From Tranquillimonas alkanivorans (lineage in GTDB: Bacteria; Pseudomonadota; Alphaproteobacteria; Rhodobacterales; Rhodobacteraceae), in assembly GCF_900115595.1 (NCBI RefSeq), contig NZ_FOXA01000001.1:372001-436000 (forward strand): a DNA stretch of 64,000 nt, in the 5' to 3' direction. This document shows, one piece after another, positions 33,376 through 42,236 of the stretch. The first letter of the stretch is position 1; the number at the start of each line of letters is the position of its first letter. The notes below the pieces were generated by a model. The model saw only the letters and a list, made by a program, of their open reading frames with translations, made no database searches and was not told the origin of the DNA. The position numbers and the translations under genes are program-made.

Positions 33376-33401
33376 CCCCTCGTTGGGGAGGGGTGTCCCG
33401 C
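33376..33401. repeat. attR core (26-bp direct repeat)
   Basis: The right copy is identical over 26 bp to 22612-22637. Inverted arms ACCCCTC/GAGGGGT flank GTTGGG. Left of it is element (the integrase gene); right of it is host DNA, including the displaced serC promoter and then serB. Confidence 0.85.
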
Positions 33402-33406
33402 CGCCG

Positions 33407-33435
33407 CAGATACGGGCCCGGCAGCAATCCGGCAA
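33407..33435 (-). promoter_or_regulatory. Displaced native serC promoter
   Basis: On the minus strand, TTGCCG (33435-33430), a 17-bp spacer and TATCTG (33412-33407) end five bases before the core repeat. In an uninterrupted chromosome this would drive the serC leader. Here it is 10.8 kb from serC and points antisense into the 3-prime end of the integrase gene. Confidence 0.6.
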
Positions 33436-33581
33436 GTGCAAAATTTCGCAAAATCGACGCACCACCCGCTCCGGTCCCGGCGCACGGCGCTTGCCGGGCA
33501 ACATCCCGCAACGCGCGGGCCACTGGCCAAGGCGCGCGATCCGTGCTTTTCACCGCGCCGAACCGATCCGAGGGGACCGCC

Positions 33582-34460
33582 ATGCTGACCGTCACGCTTT
33601 TGACCTCGCCCGAGAGACGCACGCTCGACCCCGCGCTGGTCGATTCCCTGCGCAACGCGTGGGGCGGCGGCGGGGCGGCGTGGCTGTCGCCGGACGAGAC
33701 GGCAGAGTTCGACGTGCCGGCCCGCCCCGGTAATTTCGAAGATGTCTGGCAGGAGCTTCAGGGTCTGGGCGTGGACCTGTGCCTTCAGCCGGCCGAGGGG
33801 CGGCGCAAGAAGCTGCTGCTGGCGGACATGGACTCGACCATGATCGGGCAGGAATGCATCGACGAGCTTGCCGACATGGCCGGCGTGGGCGAGCGCGTGG
33901 CCGACATCACCGCGCGCGCCATGAACGGGGAGCTGGACTTCGAGGGCGCCCTGCGCGAGCGGGTCGGCCTGCTGGAAGGGCTGGATGCCAGCGTGATCGA
34001 AACGGTGCTGGCCGAGCGCATCACCTTCGCGCCGGGCGGCGCGGCGCTGGTGGCCACGATGCGCCAGGCTGGCGCGCACGCGGCGCTGGTCTCGGGCGGC
34101 TTCACCGCCTTCACGGCCCATGTCGCCGCGGGGCTCGGCTTCGACGAACACCGCGCCAACACCTTGCTGATCGAGGCCGGCAAGCTGACCGGCCGCGTGC
34201 AGGAGCCGATCCTGGGCCGCGACGCCAAGGTCGCGGCGCTGACCGAGATCTGCGCCCGGCTGGGCATTTCGGAGGCCGAGGCCATGGTCGTGGGCGATGG
34301 CGCCAACGACCTGGGCATGATCCAGCGCGCGGGCGCAGGTGTGGCGCTGCACGCCAAGCCGTCGGTCGCTGCGCAGGCCCCGATCCGGGTCAACCACGGC
34401 GACCTGACGGCCCTGCTGTTCCTGCAGGGCTATGCCCGCAGCGACTTCGTCACGCCGTAA
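33582..34460 (+). CDS. serB: Phosphoserine phosphatase
   Basis: The last step of serine synthesis, phosphoserine to serine. The 292-residue HAD enzyme has an N-terminal regulatory-like region (1-75) and the catalytic motif DMDSTMIGQE (about 82-91), followed by SGGFTAF and GDGANDLGMI. Start 33582 follows GAGGGG by 8 bases; an upstream frame from 33366 crosses the attachment site and is rejected. The gene is divergent from serC, from which the element now separates it. It converges with the asparaginase gene (11-bp overlap of ends). Confidence 0.95.
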   Translation: MLTVTLLTSPERRTLDPALVDSLRNAWGGGGAAWLSPDETAEFDVPARPGNFEDVWQELQGLGVDLCLQPAEGRRKKLLLADMDSTMIGQECIDELADMAGVGERVADITARAMNGELDFEGALRERVGLLEGLDASVIETVLAERITFAPGGAALVATMRQAGAHAALVSGGFTAFTAHVAAGLGFDEHRANTLLIEAGKLTGRVQEPILGRDAKVAALTEICARLGISEAEAMVVGDGANDLGMIQRAGAGVALHAKPSVAAQAPIRVNHGDLTALLFLQGYARSDFVTP

Positions 34461-35445
34461 GCAGCTCGTCCGCCGCCTTCACCAGCCCCACCGGCTTGCC
34501 CGCCCGGTTCAGCACCGGCGCGTTCATCCGCTTGCGCACCGCCGGATCCTCGGGATCGAGCACGCCCAGCCGCACCAGCAGCGCGGAGATCGCGGCCTCG
34601 GAAGCGCGGGTCGCGCCGTCGGTGATCTTGAGAGCGATGCCCAGCCCCTGCTCCGGCAGGATGCCGACGAACACGCCCTCGGCTCCCGTCTTCAGTGCGG
34701 CCTTTCCGCCCGTGGCCCGCATCAGCTCGGTGCAGGCCCGCCCCTCGCCCGCCACCAGCTCCGGATGCGCGATCATCGCCCGTGTCAGCCGCGCCTGCGC
34801 CGTGTCCCGCGCGCCGCTGCCGCTGCCCGCCGCCGCGAAGGCGGCCATGGCGCGGGCGAGGCCCGAAACGGTCGTGGCGAAGTTGGGGGCCGAGCAGCCG
34901 TCGATGCCGAAGGTGGGGCTGGGCTCGTCCGTCACCTCCTCGAACGCCGCACGCACGGCCTTCTGCACCGGGTGATCCGGGTCGACATACTCCGCGCTGC
35001 CGCCGAGGTGCCTGTTGAGCGTCAGGAACCCCGCGTGCTTGCCCGAGCAGTTGTTGTGCACCTGGCACGGCGCCTCGTGCGCGCGGATCATTGCGAGCTT
35101 GAGGTCCTTGTCGCGCGACACCTCGGGCCCGCAGCGCAGATCGTCGTCGGACAGGCCGAGATCCTTCAGCCAGGCCGAAACGCGATCGACATGGATGGGC
35201 GCGCCCTGGTGCGAGGCGCAGGCCAGGGCCAGCTGTTGGTCGGACAGCCCCTCGGCCGCGCCGCTTTCCACCAGCGGCAGCGCCTGGAGCATCTTGCACG
35301 ACGACCGGGGATAGATCACCGCCTGCGGATTGCCCCAAGCCGAACGGATCTCTCCGTTCGCGTCGCAGATCACCGCGTGGCCGGAATGCGCGGATTCCAG
35401 CAAGTCTCCGCGCCAGAGTTCGGCCATGGCCGCCGGTTGAGTCAT
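34450..35445 (-). CDS. Type II-like asparaginase (Rhizobium type family)
   Basis: A 331-residue protein of the PF06089-type asparaginase family, distinct from the E. coli enzymes. Seen are RSSCKMLQALPLVESG, HNNCSGKHAGFL (a Cys-Lys-containing catalytic core) and GIDGCSAPNFA. It should deamidate asparagine to aspartate in the cytoplasm (no signal peptide). Start 35445 follows GGGAAGGA; a longer frame from 35514 adds a non-conserved tail. Its end overlaps serB by 11 bp. Confidence 0.88.
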   Translation of the reverse strand: MTQPAAMAELWRGDLLESAHSGHAVICDANGEIRSAWGNPQAVIYPRSSCKMLQALPLVESGAAEGLSDQQLALACASHQGAPIHVDRVSAWLKDLGLSDDDLRCGPEVSRDKDLKLAMIRAHEAPCQVHNNCSGKHAGFLTLNRHLGGSAEYVDPDHPVQKAVRAAFEEVTDEPSPTFGIDGCSAPNFATTVSGLARAMAAFAAAGSGSGARDTAQARLTRAMIAHPELVAGEGRACTELMRATGGKAALKTGAEGVFVGILPEQGLGIALKITDGATRASEAAISALLVRLGVLDPEDPAVRKRMNAPVLNRAGKPVGLVKAADELLTA

Positions 35446-35613
35446 GGTGTTCCTTCCCTTCTCACGTCTCAGCGATTTTTCGCCGGTCAGGCTTTCGCAG
35501 ACCGGCGGATGCAAGTTAGTGTCCGCCCGCGACTTTTGAAACGGGTGCGGCCCGCACGTCGGAGAACCGACGGCGGGTCATCGAGGCAGAGGCAGCTGGA
35601 GGCTGTGACAAGA

Positions 35614-36138
35614 ATGAAAACGTACATCACGCGCGTTCTTGCCGGTGTGGCGCTGGCCGGGGCGGCCGTTCCGGCCATGGCGCAGGACGAATCCACCAAT
35701 CGCGTCGCCGTCGAGACCGCCTGGAGCGTGTTCGTCGAGAGCGATCCGAAGGAATGCTGGGTCGTTTCGGTGCCCAAGGAGACGGTGAACACCAAGGACG
35801 GTCGCGTGGTCGCGGTGCGCCGCGGCGACATCCTTCTGTTCGTCACCTACCGCGGCGACGGCGATGGCGAGGTGTCGTTCACCGGCGGCTATCCCTTCGC
35901 CGACGGCTCGACCGTGAACCTCGACATCGGCGGGACCGAGTACGAGATGTTCACCGAGGGTGAGTGGGCCTGGCCGAGCTCGGACGCGCAAGACGCCGAG
36001 ATCATCGCCTCGATGAAGGCAGGTGCCGACGCGGTTCTCACGGCGCGGTCGTCGCGGGGAACGACGACGGAGGACACGTTCTCTCTGTTCGGGTTCACCG
36101 CCGCGACGGACGAAGCCGCGGACCGCTGCTCGGGCTGA
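35614..36138 (+). CDS. IalB-family periplasmic protein
   Basis: A 174-residue protein with a Sec signal (MKTYITRVLAGVALAGAAVP and AMA, cleavage near residue 23). The mature part has DPKECWVVSVP and a C-terminal AADRCSG, a conserved Cys pair of the invasion-associated locus B family. In Bartonella this family aids invasion, but it is widespread in free-living Rhodobacterales, where the role is unknown. GGAGG lies 11 bases before the chosen ATG. A terminator follows. Confidence 0.8.
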   Translation: MKTYITRVLAGVALAGAAVPAMAQDESTNRVAVETAWSVFVESDPKECWVVSVPKETVNTKDGRVVAVRRGDILLFVTYRGDGDGEVSFTGGYPFADGSTVNLDIGGTEYEMFTEGEWAWPSSDAQDAEIIASMKAGADAVLTARSSRGTTTEDTFSLFGFTAATDEAADRCSG

Positions 36139-36159
36139 TCCCACCGCAGGTACGAACGA

Positions 36160-36195
36160 AAAGGCCCCTGCCGCGCGCGGGGGCCTTTGGCTTTT
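36160..36195 (+). terminator. Intrinsic terminator of the IalB-like gene
   Basis: The stem AAAGGCCCC/GGGGCCTTT (36160-36168, 36180-36188) is followed by GGCTTTT, 21 bp after the stop. The A/T ends of the stem could let it work in both directions. Confidence 0.75.
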
Positions 36196-36247
36196 CCGCA
36201 CGAATCCCATATAAGGCCCGCTTGACCCGATTTTTCGAGGCCCGTCC

Positions 36248-37426
36248 ATGACCGCCACTGCCCCCATCACCCAGGATGTCGTCACCTTCCCGCGCAAGAT
36301 GCCGGAGGACGGGCCGGTGAACCTTGTCGGCCTCACCCGCGACCAGTTGCGCGAGACGCTGATCGCCGCGGGCACGCCCGAGAAGCAGGCGAAGATGCGG
36401 GTCAACCAGCTGTGGCAGTGGATTTACCAGAAGGGCGTGCGGTCCTTCGAGAACATGACCAACCTGTCCAAGGCGTTCCGCGCGGAGCTGGCCGAGCGGT
36501 TCGTGATCGAGGTGCCCGAGATCGTGTCGCGCCAGGTGTCGACGGACGGCACCCGGAAATACCTGCTGCGGATTTCCGGCGGTCACGAGGTCGAGGCCGT
36601 CTATATTCCCGAAGAGGGGCGCGGGACGCTGTGCATCTCGTCCCAGGTGGGCTGCACGCTCACCTGTTCGTTCTGCCACACCGGCACGCAGCGGCTGGTG
36701 CGCAACCTGACCGCCGGAGAGATCGTGGGCCAGATCCTGGTGGCGCGCGACGACCTGGGCGAGTGGCCGAAGCCGGGCCGCCACCCGAAGGACGAAACGC
36801 GGCTTTTGTCGAACATCGTGCTGATGGGCATGGGCGAGCCGCTCTACAACTTCGACAACGTGCGCGACGCGATGAAGATTGCGATGGACGGCGAGGGTAT
36901 CTCGCTGTCGCGCCGGCGGATCACGCTGTCGACCTCCGGCGTGGTGCCCGAAATTGCCAAGACCGCCGAGGAAATAGGCTGCCTCTTGGCCGTGTCGTTC
37001 CACGCCACCACGGACGAGGTGCGCGACAAGCTGGTGCCGATCAACAAGAAGTGGAACATCTCCGAGCTTCTGGATGCGCTGCGTGCCTATCCGAAGCTGT
37101 CGAACTCTGAGCGGATCACGTTCGAATACGTGATGCTGAAGGACGTGAACGACACGGACGAGGACGCGCGGCGGCTGGTGAAGCTGATCCGCGGGATCCC
37201 CGCGAAGATCAACCTGATCCCGTTCAACGAATGGCCGGGCGCGCCCTATCAGCGGTCGGACTGGGAGCGGATCGAGGCCTTCGCCGACATCATCTACAAG
37301 GCCGGCTATGCCTCGCCCATCCGCACCCCGCGGGGCGAGGACATCATGGCCGCGTGCGGTCAGCTGAAATCGGCGAGTGAACGGGCCAAGCGGGCGCGCA
37401 AGCCAGTGGCGGCGCCCGGGGCTTAA
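36248..37426 (+). CDS. rlmN: Dual-specificity RNA methyltransferase RlmN
   Basis: A 392-residue radical-SAM enzyme that methylates C2 of A2503 in 23S rRNA and A37 in some tRNAs. The 4Fe-4S motif CTLTCSFC (Cys136, Cys140, Cys143) is intact. The accessory-cysteine region ([17 protein letters not shown]) is present near the C-terminus with the Cys at about residue 371. The N-terminal helix bundle and [13 protein letters not shown] are typical. A short basic tail follows. Confidence 0.96.
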   Translation: MTATAPITQDVVTFPRKMPEDGPVNLVGLTRDQLRETLIAAGTPEKQAKMRVNQLWQWIYQKGVRSFENMTNLSKAFRAELAERFVIEVPEIVSRQVSTDGTRKYLLRISGGHEVEAVYIPEEGRGTLCISSQVGCTLTCSFCHTGTQRLVRNLTAGEIVGQILVARDDLGEWPKPGRHPKDETRLLSNIVLMGMGEPLYNFDNVRDAMKIAMDGEGISLSRRRITLSTSGVVPEIAKTAEEIGCLLAVSFHATTDEVRDKLVPINKKWNISELLDALRAYPKLSNSERITFEYVMLKDVNDTDEDARRLVKLIRGIPAKINLIPFNEWPGAPYQRSDWERIEAFADIIYKAGYASPIRTPRGEDIMAACGQLKSASERAKRARKPVAAPGA

Positions 37427-37534
37427 GCCGCTCGGGAAGCCCAAGCCGGCGAGAATTGCTTCCGCTACGCTTGGAGCGCGTCGTATCCAGCAGAGGTTGC
37501 CGCCGCGCCTACCGGAACGACGGCTCTGCCCTGA

Positions 37535-38575
37535 TCAGTTGGAAGCAAATTCCTCTGGCTCCCCATCCAGCTCGGTCTCCGTATCCTCGTCGACGACTTC
37601 GTCGCCTGCTCCGGTCTCCGGCAAGTCCTGATCGAGCTTGAGCAGTTCGTGGAACTGGTCCATCGCCTCGGTGCTCAGGTCCGAACCGTCCGTCACGGTC
37701 TCCAGCGCCACGTCGCGCTCCGCTTCGGCGTCGGCAACGGCATCGTCGGAAGCGGCGATGCCCATCAGCTCCTCCGTATCCAGTCCGCCGTCGGTCGTCG
37801 TCCCGTAGTACCTGTCCAGATCGGCCTGCGCCTCTTCGTCGAACGTGGGCGACTCCGGGTCCAGCTGCTGAATGGCAGCGATCACGTCGCTCGTCGTACC
37901 GGTTATGGGGTCACCGTATGCCTCGGACAGGGTCGCGCTGAATTCGGCGTTCGCATCTTCAAGCTCCGTAAGCGCCGCCTCGTGCGCGAGGTAGGCCTCG
38001 CGATACGCTGCGACTTGCCCCACCCGGCTGTCCGGCGAGGCATTGGCATAGGCACTCAGGCTCGCATGCGCCGCGTTCATCCACTTCAGCTCGCTAGCGA
38101 CGGCACCGTTGCCGCGCGGCTTGGGCAAGGGCTTCTGCGCGGTCTCGGGCGCCAGACGGGCCTGCTGACGCTCCCACCGACGATGCTGTTCCTCGCGCGT
38201 TGCAACGCTTGCGGCGGCGCGGGCTTCGGCCTCACGTCTGCGCTCTGCCTGCGAAGGCTTCCCGCGCAGCACGTCTAGGAGCGAGCGGCCCTGCCCCTGT
38301 GTCTGGCCGTTCCCGCGCATCTCGGAGCCGCGTCCGCGTTCCGCCCACTTGTTATTGTCGCGCCCCCTCTCGCGGTCGGCCTTTTCGTTGCCGCGGTCGC
38401 CGCCCCCGCGGGAGTCACTCCCCCCACCATTGCCATTTCCGCCACCATTGCCGTTTCCGCCCTTGGCATAGGCCGCGTCGGCGGTGACGACGGTCGTGAC
38501 GGTCGCCGCGGTCGGAACGGCAAGGGCAGTCATGGCGAGCGTCAGGACGGACGCGCGCAGGACGGAAGGGATCAT
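37535..38575 (-). CDS. Secreted Gly/Asn- and Glu-rich hypothetical protein
   Basis: A 346-residue protein with a long signal peptide (MIPSVLRASVLTLAMTALAV, cleavage near ADAAYA). A low-complexity segment of about 30 residues (KGGNGNGGGNGNGGGSDSRG) comes next, then a highly charged helical region and an acidic C-terminus (EVVDEDTETELDGEPEE). No catalytic motif is seen. GAGGAGAA precedes the ATG. It has the look of a cell-surface or matrix-associated protein; the function is unknown. Confidence 0.65.
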   Translation of the reverse strand: MIPSVLRASVLTLAMTALAVPTAATVTTVVTADAAYAKGGNGNGGGNGNGGGSDSRGGGDRGNEKADRERGRDNNKWAERGRGSEMRGNGQTQGQGRSLLDVLRGKPSQAERRREAEARAAASVATREEQHRRWERQQARLAPETAQKPLPKPRGNGAVASELKWMNAAHASLSAYANASPDSRVGQVAAYREAYLAHEAALTELEDANAEFSATLSEAYGDPITGTTSDVIAAIQQLDPESPTFDEEAQADLDRYYGTTTDGGLDTEELMGIAASDDAVADAEAERDVALETVTDGSDLSTEAMDQFHELLKLDQDLPETGAGDEVVDEDTETELDGEPEEFASN

Positions 38576-38670
38576 GGCTTTCTCCTCATAATACATGCTT
38601 CGAATGCGAAGATCGCCTCGAAATGCGGCAGCGAGGAGGCAAATGTGTTCAGGGCGCGGAAGTTCGCCGA

Positions 38671-39528
38671 TCAGCCGGCGTCGGGCCGGCCCGGGATGTG
38701 CTCGCGCTTGGTTTCCGGCAGCGGCCAGTGCTCGAGAAGTTCCATCGCCTCTTCCGCCGTCTCGACGTAGCGGAACAGTTCGAGGTCGTCGTCCGAGATA
38801 GTGCCCGCCTCGGCCAGCGCCTTCCAGTTGATAATGCTTTCCCAGAACTCCTGCCCGAACAGCAGGAACGGAACCCGCTCCATGCGCCCGGTCTGGATCA
38901 GCGTCAGCGACTCGAACATCTCGTCCAGCGTGCCGAACCCGCCGGGGAAGACGCAGACGGCGCGGGCACGCATCAGGAAGTGCATCTTGCGGATGGCGAA
39001 GTAGTGGAAGTTGAAGCACAGGCCGGGCGTCACGTACTCGTTCGGCGCCTGCTCGTGCGGGAGCACGATGTTCAGCCCGACGGAATGGCCGCCCGCGTCC
39101 GAAGCGCCGCGGTTGCCGGCCTCCATCACGCCGGGGCCGCCGCCGGTGGCGATTACGTACTCGCGGCCATAGGTCTCCATCGACTTCAGCGTGACCAGCC
39201 GCGAGAACTCGCGCGCCTGGTCGTAATAGCGCGACAGGTCGGCAAGTGTCTTGGTGCGCGCGCCGGACGCCTTGGCCGGCTCGGGGATCCGCGCGCCGCC
39301 GAACAGCACGACCGTGGACTCGATGCCCTGCTCGCCCATCACCAGCTCGGGCTTGAGCAGCTCGAGCTGCAGCCGCACCGGGCGCAGCTCGTCGCGCAGG
39401 AGGAAATCGGAGTCGGCGAAGGCGATGCGGTAGGCCGGCGCCCGCGTCTGCGGCGTGTCGGGGATGTCGCGCGCCGTCTCGATGTCCTGCCGGGCTTCGC
39501 GGAACAGCCTGTTTCGGTCCTCGGTCAT
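38671..39528 (-). CDS. LOG-family (TIGR00730-like) Rossmann protein
   Basis: A 285-residue protein with the lysine-decarboxylase-like/LOG fold. GGARIPEPAK, ATGGGPGVMEAGNRGA and VFPGGFGTLDEMFE (the PGGxGTxxE motif) are all present. Confirmed family members cleave nucleoside monophosphates to free bases, including cytokinin ribotides. The long N-terminal extension (about 70 residues) fits the larger subgroup. Start 39528 has GAGGGAG upstream. It is divergent from dapD. Confidence 0.85.
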   Translation of the reverse strand: MTEDRNRLFREARQDIETARDIPDTPQTRAPAYRIAFADSDFLLRDELRPVRLQLELLKPELVMGEQGIESTVVLFGGARIPEPAKASGARTKTLADLSRYYDQAREFSRLVTLKSMETYGREYVIATGGGPGVMEAGNRGASDAGGHSVGLNIVLPHEQAPNEYVTPGLCFNFHYFAIRKMHFLMRARAVCVFPGGFGTLDEMFESLTLIQTGRMERVPFLLFGQEFWESIINWKALAEAGTISDDDLELFRYVETAEEAMELLEHWPLPETKREHIPGRPDAG

Positions 39529-39614
39529 GGGCTCCCTCGGATTGCGCGAATGACCTTCCCGGCTTATAGGCTCCGCCAGACCGAAACCAGACACGTTTTC
39601 GAAGGAAGCCGCCC

Positions 39615-40442
39615 ATGTCCGACGCGCAACTGGAAGCCGCCATCGAGGCCGCCTGGGAGAAACGCGACACCATCACCCCCGCCACCGGCGGCGAAACGCG
39701 CGAGGCGATCGAGGCAACGCTCGACGCGCTCGACAGCGGTAGCCTGCGGGTGGCCGAGCGCGGCGCCGACGGCAACTGGACCGTAAATCAGTGGGCCAAG
39801 AAGGCGGTGCTGCTGGGATTCCGCGTCAAGGACATGGAGCAGCACGCCGGCGGGCCGCAGGGCGGCGGCTGGTGGGACAAGGTCGACAGCAAGTTCAAGG
39901 GCTGGGGCGACGAGGAATGGCGCACCGCCGGCTTCCGCGCCGTGCCGAACTGCGTCGTCCGCCGCTCGGCCTTCATCGGCAAGGGCGTGGTGCTGATGCC
40001 GTCCTTCGTCAACCTCGGTGCATATGTCGACGAGGGCACGATGGTCGACACCTGGGCCACCGTCGGGTCCTGCGCGCAGATCGGCAAGGGCGTACACCTG
40101 TCGGGCGGCGCGGGTATCGGCGGCGTGCTCGAACCGCTGCAGGCCGAGCCCACGATCATCGAGGACAACTGCTTCATCGGCGCCCGCTCCGAGGTGGTCG
40201 AGGGCGTGATCGTGCGCGAAGGCTCGGTGCTGGGGATGGGCGTCTATATCGGCCAGTCCACCAAGATCGTGGACCGCGAGACGGGCGAGGTCTTCATGGG
40301 CGAGGTGCCGCCCTACTCGGTCGTCGTCTCGGGCTCGATGCCGACGAAGAACGGTCTCAACCTCTATTGCGCGGTCATCGTGAAGCGCGTAGACGAGAAG
40401 ACCCGCGCCAAGACCGGCGTTAACGAGCTTCTGCGCGACTGA
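39615..40442 (+). CDS. dapD: Tetrahydrodipicolinate N-succinyltransferase
   Basis: A 275-residue enzyme of the succinylase route to meso-diaminopimelate and lysine. The N-terminal helical domain is followed by a left-handed beta-helix of hexapeptide repeats ([20 protein letters not shown] and on through [20 protein letters not shown]). The family-typical [29 protein letters not shown] is present in pieces. AAGGAA upstream supports the start. The downstream pathway gene dapE lies 1.8 kb away. Confidence 0.96.
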   Translation: MSDAQLEAAIEAAWEKRDTITPATGGETREAIEATLDALDSGSLRVAERGADGNWTVNQWAKKAVLLGFRVKDMEQHAGGPQGGGWWDKVDSKFKGWGDEEWRTAGFRAVPNCVVRRSAFIGKGVVLMPSFVNLGAYVDEGTMVDTWATVGSCAQIGKGVHLSGGAGIGGVLEPLQAEPTIIEDNCFIGARSEVVEGVIVREGSVLGMGVYIGQSTKIVDRETGEVFMGEVPPYSVVVSGSMPTKNGLNLYCAVIVKRVDEKTRAKTGVNELLRD

Positions 40443-40510
40443 CGGACCCGATCCTGTTCCGGCGCGTTATGTCATCCGACACTCATGCGCCGGATACAGG
40501 AGGGACGGAA

Positions 40511-40759
40511 ATGGAAGGCGTCGGCTGGATTATGACGGTGATCATCGGCGGGCTCGCCGGGTGGATCGCCGAGAAGATCATGAAGGCGGAACACGGTCTT
40601 CTGACCAACATCGTGCTGGGCATACTGGGCGCGGTGGTTCTGAACTTCATCCTCGAGCTCATCTTCGGCTGGGAAGCCGTGGGCTGGATCGCGAACCTGA
40701 TCATCGCGGTCATCGGCGCCGCGCTGCTGATCTGGGGCTATCGCAAGATCAAGAGCTGA
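40511..40759 (+). CDS. GlsB/YeaQ/YmgE-family stress membrane protein
   Basis: An 82-residue protein with three membrane helices. WIMTVIIGGLAGWIAEKIMK and TNIVLGILGAVVLNFIL are the conserved first and second segments of the transglycosylase-associated/YeaQ family. It ends in WGYRKIKS. The ATG at 40511 has AGGAGGGA 7 bases upstream. The family is linked to envelope stress and acid response; the direct function is unknown. Confidence 0.88.
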   Translation: MEGVGWIMTVIIGGLAGWIAEKIMKAEHGLLTNIVLGILGAVVLNFILELIFGWEAVGWIANLIIAVIGAALLIWGYRKIKS

Positions 40760-40839
40760 CGGCCCCCGTCACAGGATCACCCGGCGAATACCGCCGGTTT
40801 GACGGAAATGCGCCGGAATGCGGCGGTATCGGCTGTCTC

Positions 40840-41709
40840 ATGGAGACGCAGAAACCGTTCGCGGACACATTCCGGACCCGACAGGCGGCGCACGACCTGC
40901 GCCACCACGCGGAGGGCTTCGGCGCGCCGGTTCTGGACCGGATCGCCGGGCTGATCCCCCTCGGCCTGCGCGACGGCGCGGACCGCGCGCTGGCCCTGCG
41001 CGAGGCGGTGGCGGCAGGCTGCGACCTGTCCACGCCCCGCGGGTACGAGGTGCGTGACCATCTGCGGCTCGCCGCAGTCCTGCCCGACGACGATTTCGAC
41101 GCCTTCCTCCTGGCCGGCTGCATGCTTCTGGCCGACGTGCTGCGCCGGGATGCGCCCTCTGACGACCTGCCCCACATGTGGGAGGCGACGGCCCCGCATT
41201 ACCGGCTTGCCCCGCCGCCCCTGTGCGCGGCGCTCGCCAACGGATTTGCCCAGCTCGAGGCGCGAGCGCCAGGCCTGCTCGATCCGCCGCCCACGTCGGC
41301 CGACCGGCTGACACGGGCCCCGGACGTGGTGGTGCCGCCCCTGCTCGACCTCGCGCGGACGCTGCCGGCGGCGGCGCGCCGTTCTCTGGGGCTCGAGCCG
41401 GTGCTGGGGCCGCAATCGGGCCTCTTCCGCGGCACTGACACCCGCGCGGTGCGTGCGGTCACGGCTGCGGAGACGCTCGACGAGGCGCTGCCGCAGATCA
41501 CGGCGCTGGTCTGCCTGAACGCGATCCTCCGCACGCTCCCGCGCGAGACGGCGGCGGCGCTCTGGGCCGAGCGGGCGCCGCACCTGCTTTCGCTGCCCGC
41601 GCCCGAGCGCGCGCCGATCCTGGCTGGCGTCCGGCTGCTTTTCGAAAGCGATGACGGCTTCCTCGCCGCCCGTGCGCTGCCCGACGACCGGCTGATCCCC
41701 GTCGGCTGA
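40840..41709 (+). CDS. Hypothetical helical protein
   Basis: A 289-residue, Leu/Ala-rich, predicted all-helical protein starting METQKPFADTFRTRQAAHDL. No signal peptide, cofactor motif or catalytic pattern is visible. The frame is open upstream to 40561, but that part overlaps the YeaQ-like gene. Base composition is like the neighbours. It is followed by a 109-aa hypothetical and then dapE on the same strand. Confidence 0.65.
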   Translation: METQKPFADTFRTRQAAHDLRHHAEGFGAPVLDRIAGLIPLGLRDGADRALALREAVAAGCDLSTPRGYEVRDHLRLAAVLPDDDFDAFLLAGCMLLADVLRRDAPSDDLPHMWEATAPHYRLAPPPLCAALANGFAQLEARAPGLLDPPPTSADRLTRAPDVVVPPLLDLARTLPAAARRSLGLEPVLGPQSGLFRGTDTRAVRAVTAAETLDEALPQITALVCLNAILRTLPRETAAALWAERAPHLLSLPAPERAPILAGVRLLFESDDGFLAARALPDDRLIPVG

Positions 41710-41748
41710 GGCTTCCGCCCGCCGCCGCGCCGTGCTAGGCGGCGCGCC

Positions 41749-42078
41749 ATGGCGAAGGACCGCAAGCCCCACCACGTGTTCACCCTGCTGGTCGAGGTCG
41801 GCCGAAAGACCGGCGACGGCCTGCCCGACGGCGCGACCGGCGCAGCGCTGATGTGCTATGCCAGTGGCGTGGACGAGGCCGAGGCCGTGCGCGAGACGGT
41901 GGCGATCCTCAAGCAGGCCGACATGGCCCCGCTCGACGTGTCGGGCTATGGCACGCTGGACGAGCGGCTGGCCGAAGGGCACGACATCAGCGACGAAGAG
42001 CGCGCGCTGATGGAACGGGCGCTGGTTGAGAACGCGGTGATCGTGGCGCAGATGACGCCGTTCTTCGACGAAAACTGA
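41749..42078 (+). CDS. Conserved hypothetical protein upstream of dapE
   Basis: A 109-residue acidic protein with an N-terminal beta/alpha start ([20 protein letters not shown]) and a helical second half. It looks like a small regulatory or immunity-type fold, but no family is recognised. It lies 40 bp after the helical hypothetical gene and 159 bp before dapE; the intervening gap carries one copy of the CATCCTCGGTCC repeat. Confidence 0.6.
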   Translation: MAKDRKPHHVFTLLVEVGRKTGDGLPDGATGAALMCYASGVDEAEAVRETVAILKQADMAPLDVSGYGTLDERLAEGHDISDEERALMERALVENAVIVAQMTPFFDEN

Positions 42079-42154
42079 GGCGGCCGGCGTCGGAGGGGGC
42101 CCACCCGTTGCCTCCGCGGCTCGGATGCGTGGCGCCGCTGCGGCACCTCCCGGA

Positions 42155-42176
42155 GGATATTTCAGGACCGAGGATG
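42155..42176. repeat. CATCCTCGGTCC-type repeat (minus orientation)
   Basis: On the minus strand this reads CATCCTCGGTCCTGAAATATCC, one mismatch in the first block from the other copies in the window (9788, 14114, 59268). It lies just before dapE. Confidence 0.65.
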
Positions 42177-42236
42177 GGCCGCGTTGAGGTTCCCGGGCCC
42201 GCGCGGTATCGCTGCGGCAAACGTGAAGGAGTGCCC

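Larger units (their letters stand above)
22612..33401 (+). mobile_element. Integrated 10.8-kb capsid-encoding phage satellite or reduced prophage
   Basis: It is bounded by identical 26-bp repeats (22612-22637 and 33376-33401). Contents left to right: a substitute serC promoter and insulating terminator, a small protein, a primase-polymerase/helicase, a C-rich repeat array, an 82-aa protein, prohead protease, major capsid protein, tape measure, then leftward a lipoprotein and a ribbon-helix-helix protein with iterons between them. Two small proteins, a MerR-like regulator, an HTH protein and a tyrosine integrase follow. No terminase, portal, connector, tail tube, baseplate or lysis gene is present. 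All frames are intact. By eye, base composition is less GC-rich than the flanks. Integration is firm; the satellite label is inference. Confidence 0.85.

Noticed and set aside
22612-33401. Considered as a defence island
   Set aside because: No nuclease, toxin-antitoxin, restriction or CRISPR component was recognised; the content is replication, capsid and recombination.
37441-37534. Possible gene between rlmN and the secreted Gly/Asn-rich protein
   Set aside because: Only about 100 bp with no start/ribosome-site combination; probably the shared 3-prime region of two converging genes.
38400-38470. GGNGNGGG-coding repeat considered as a CRISPR or tandem DNA array
   Set aside because: It is a low-complexity coding segment of the secreted protein with no spacer structure.
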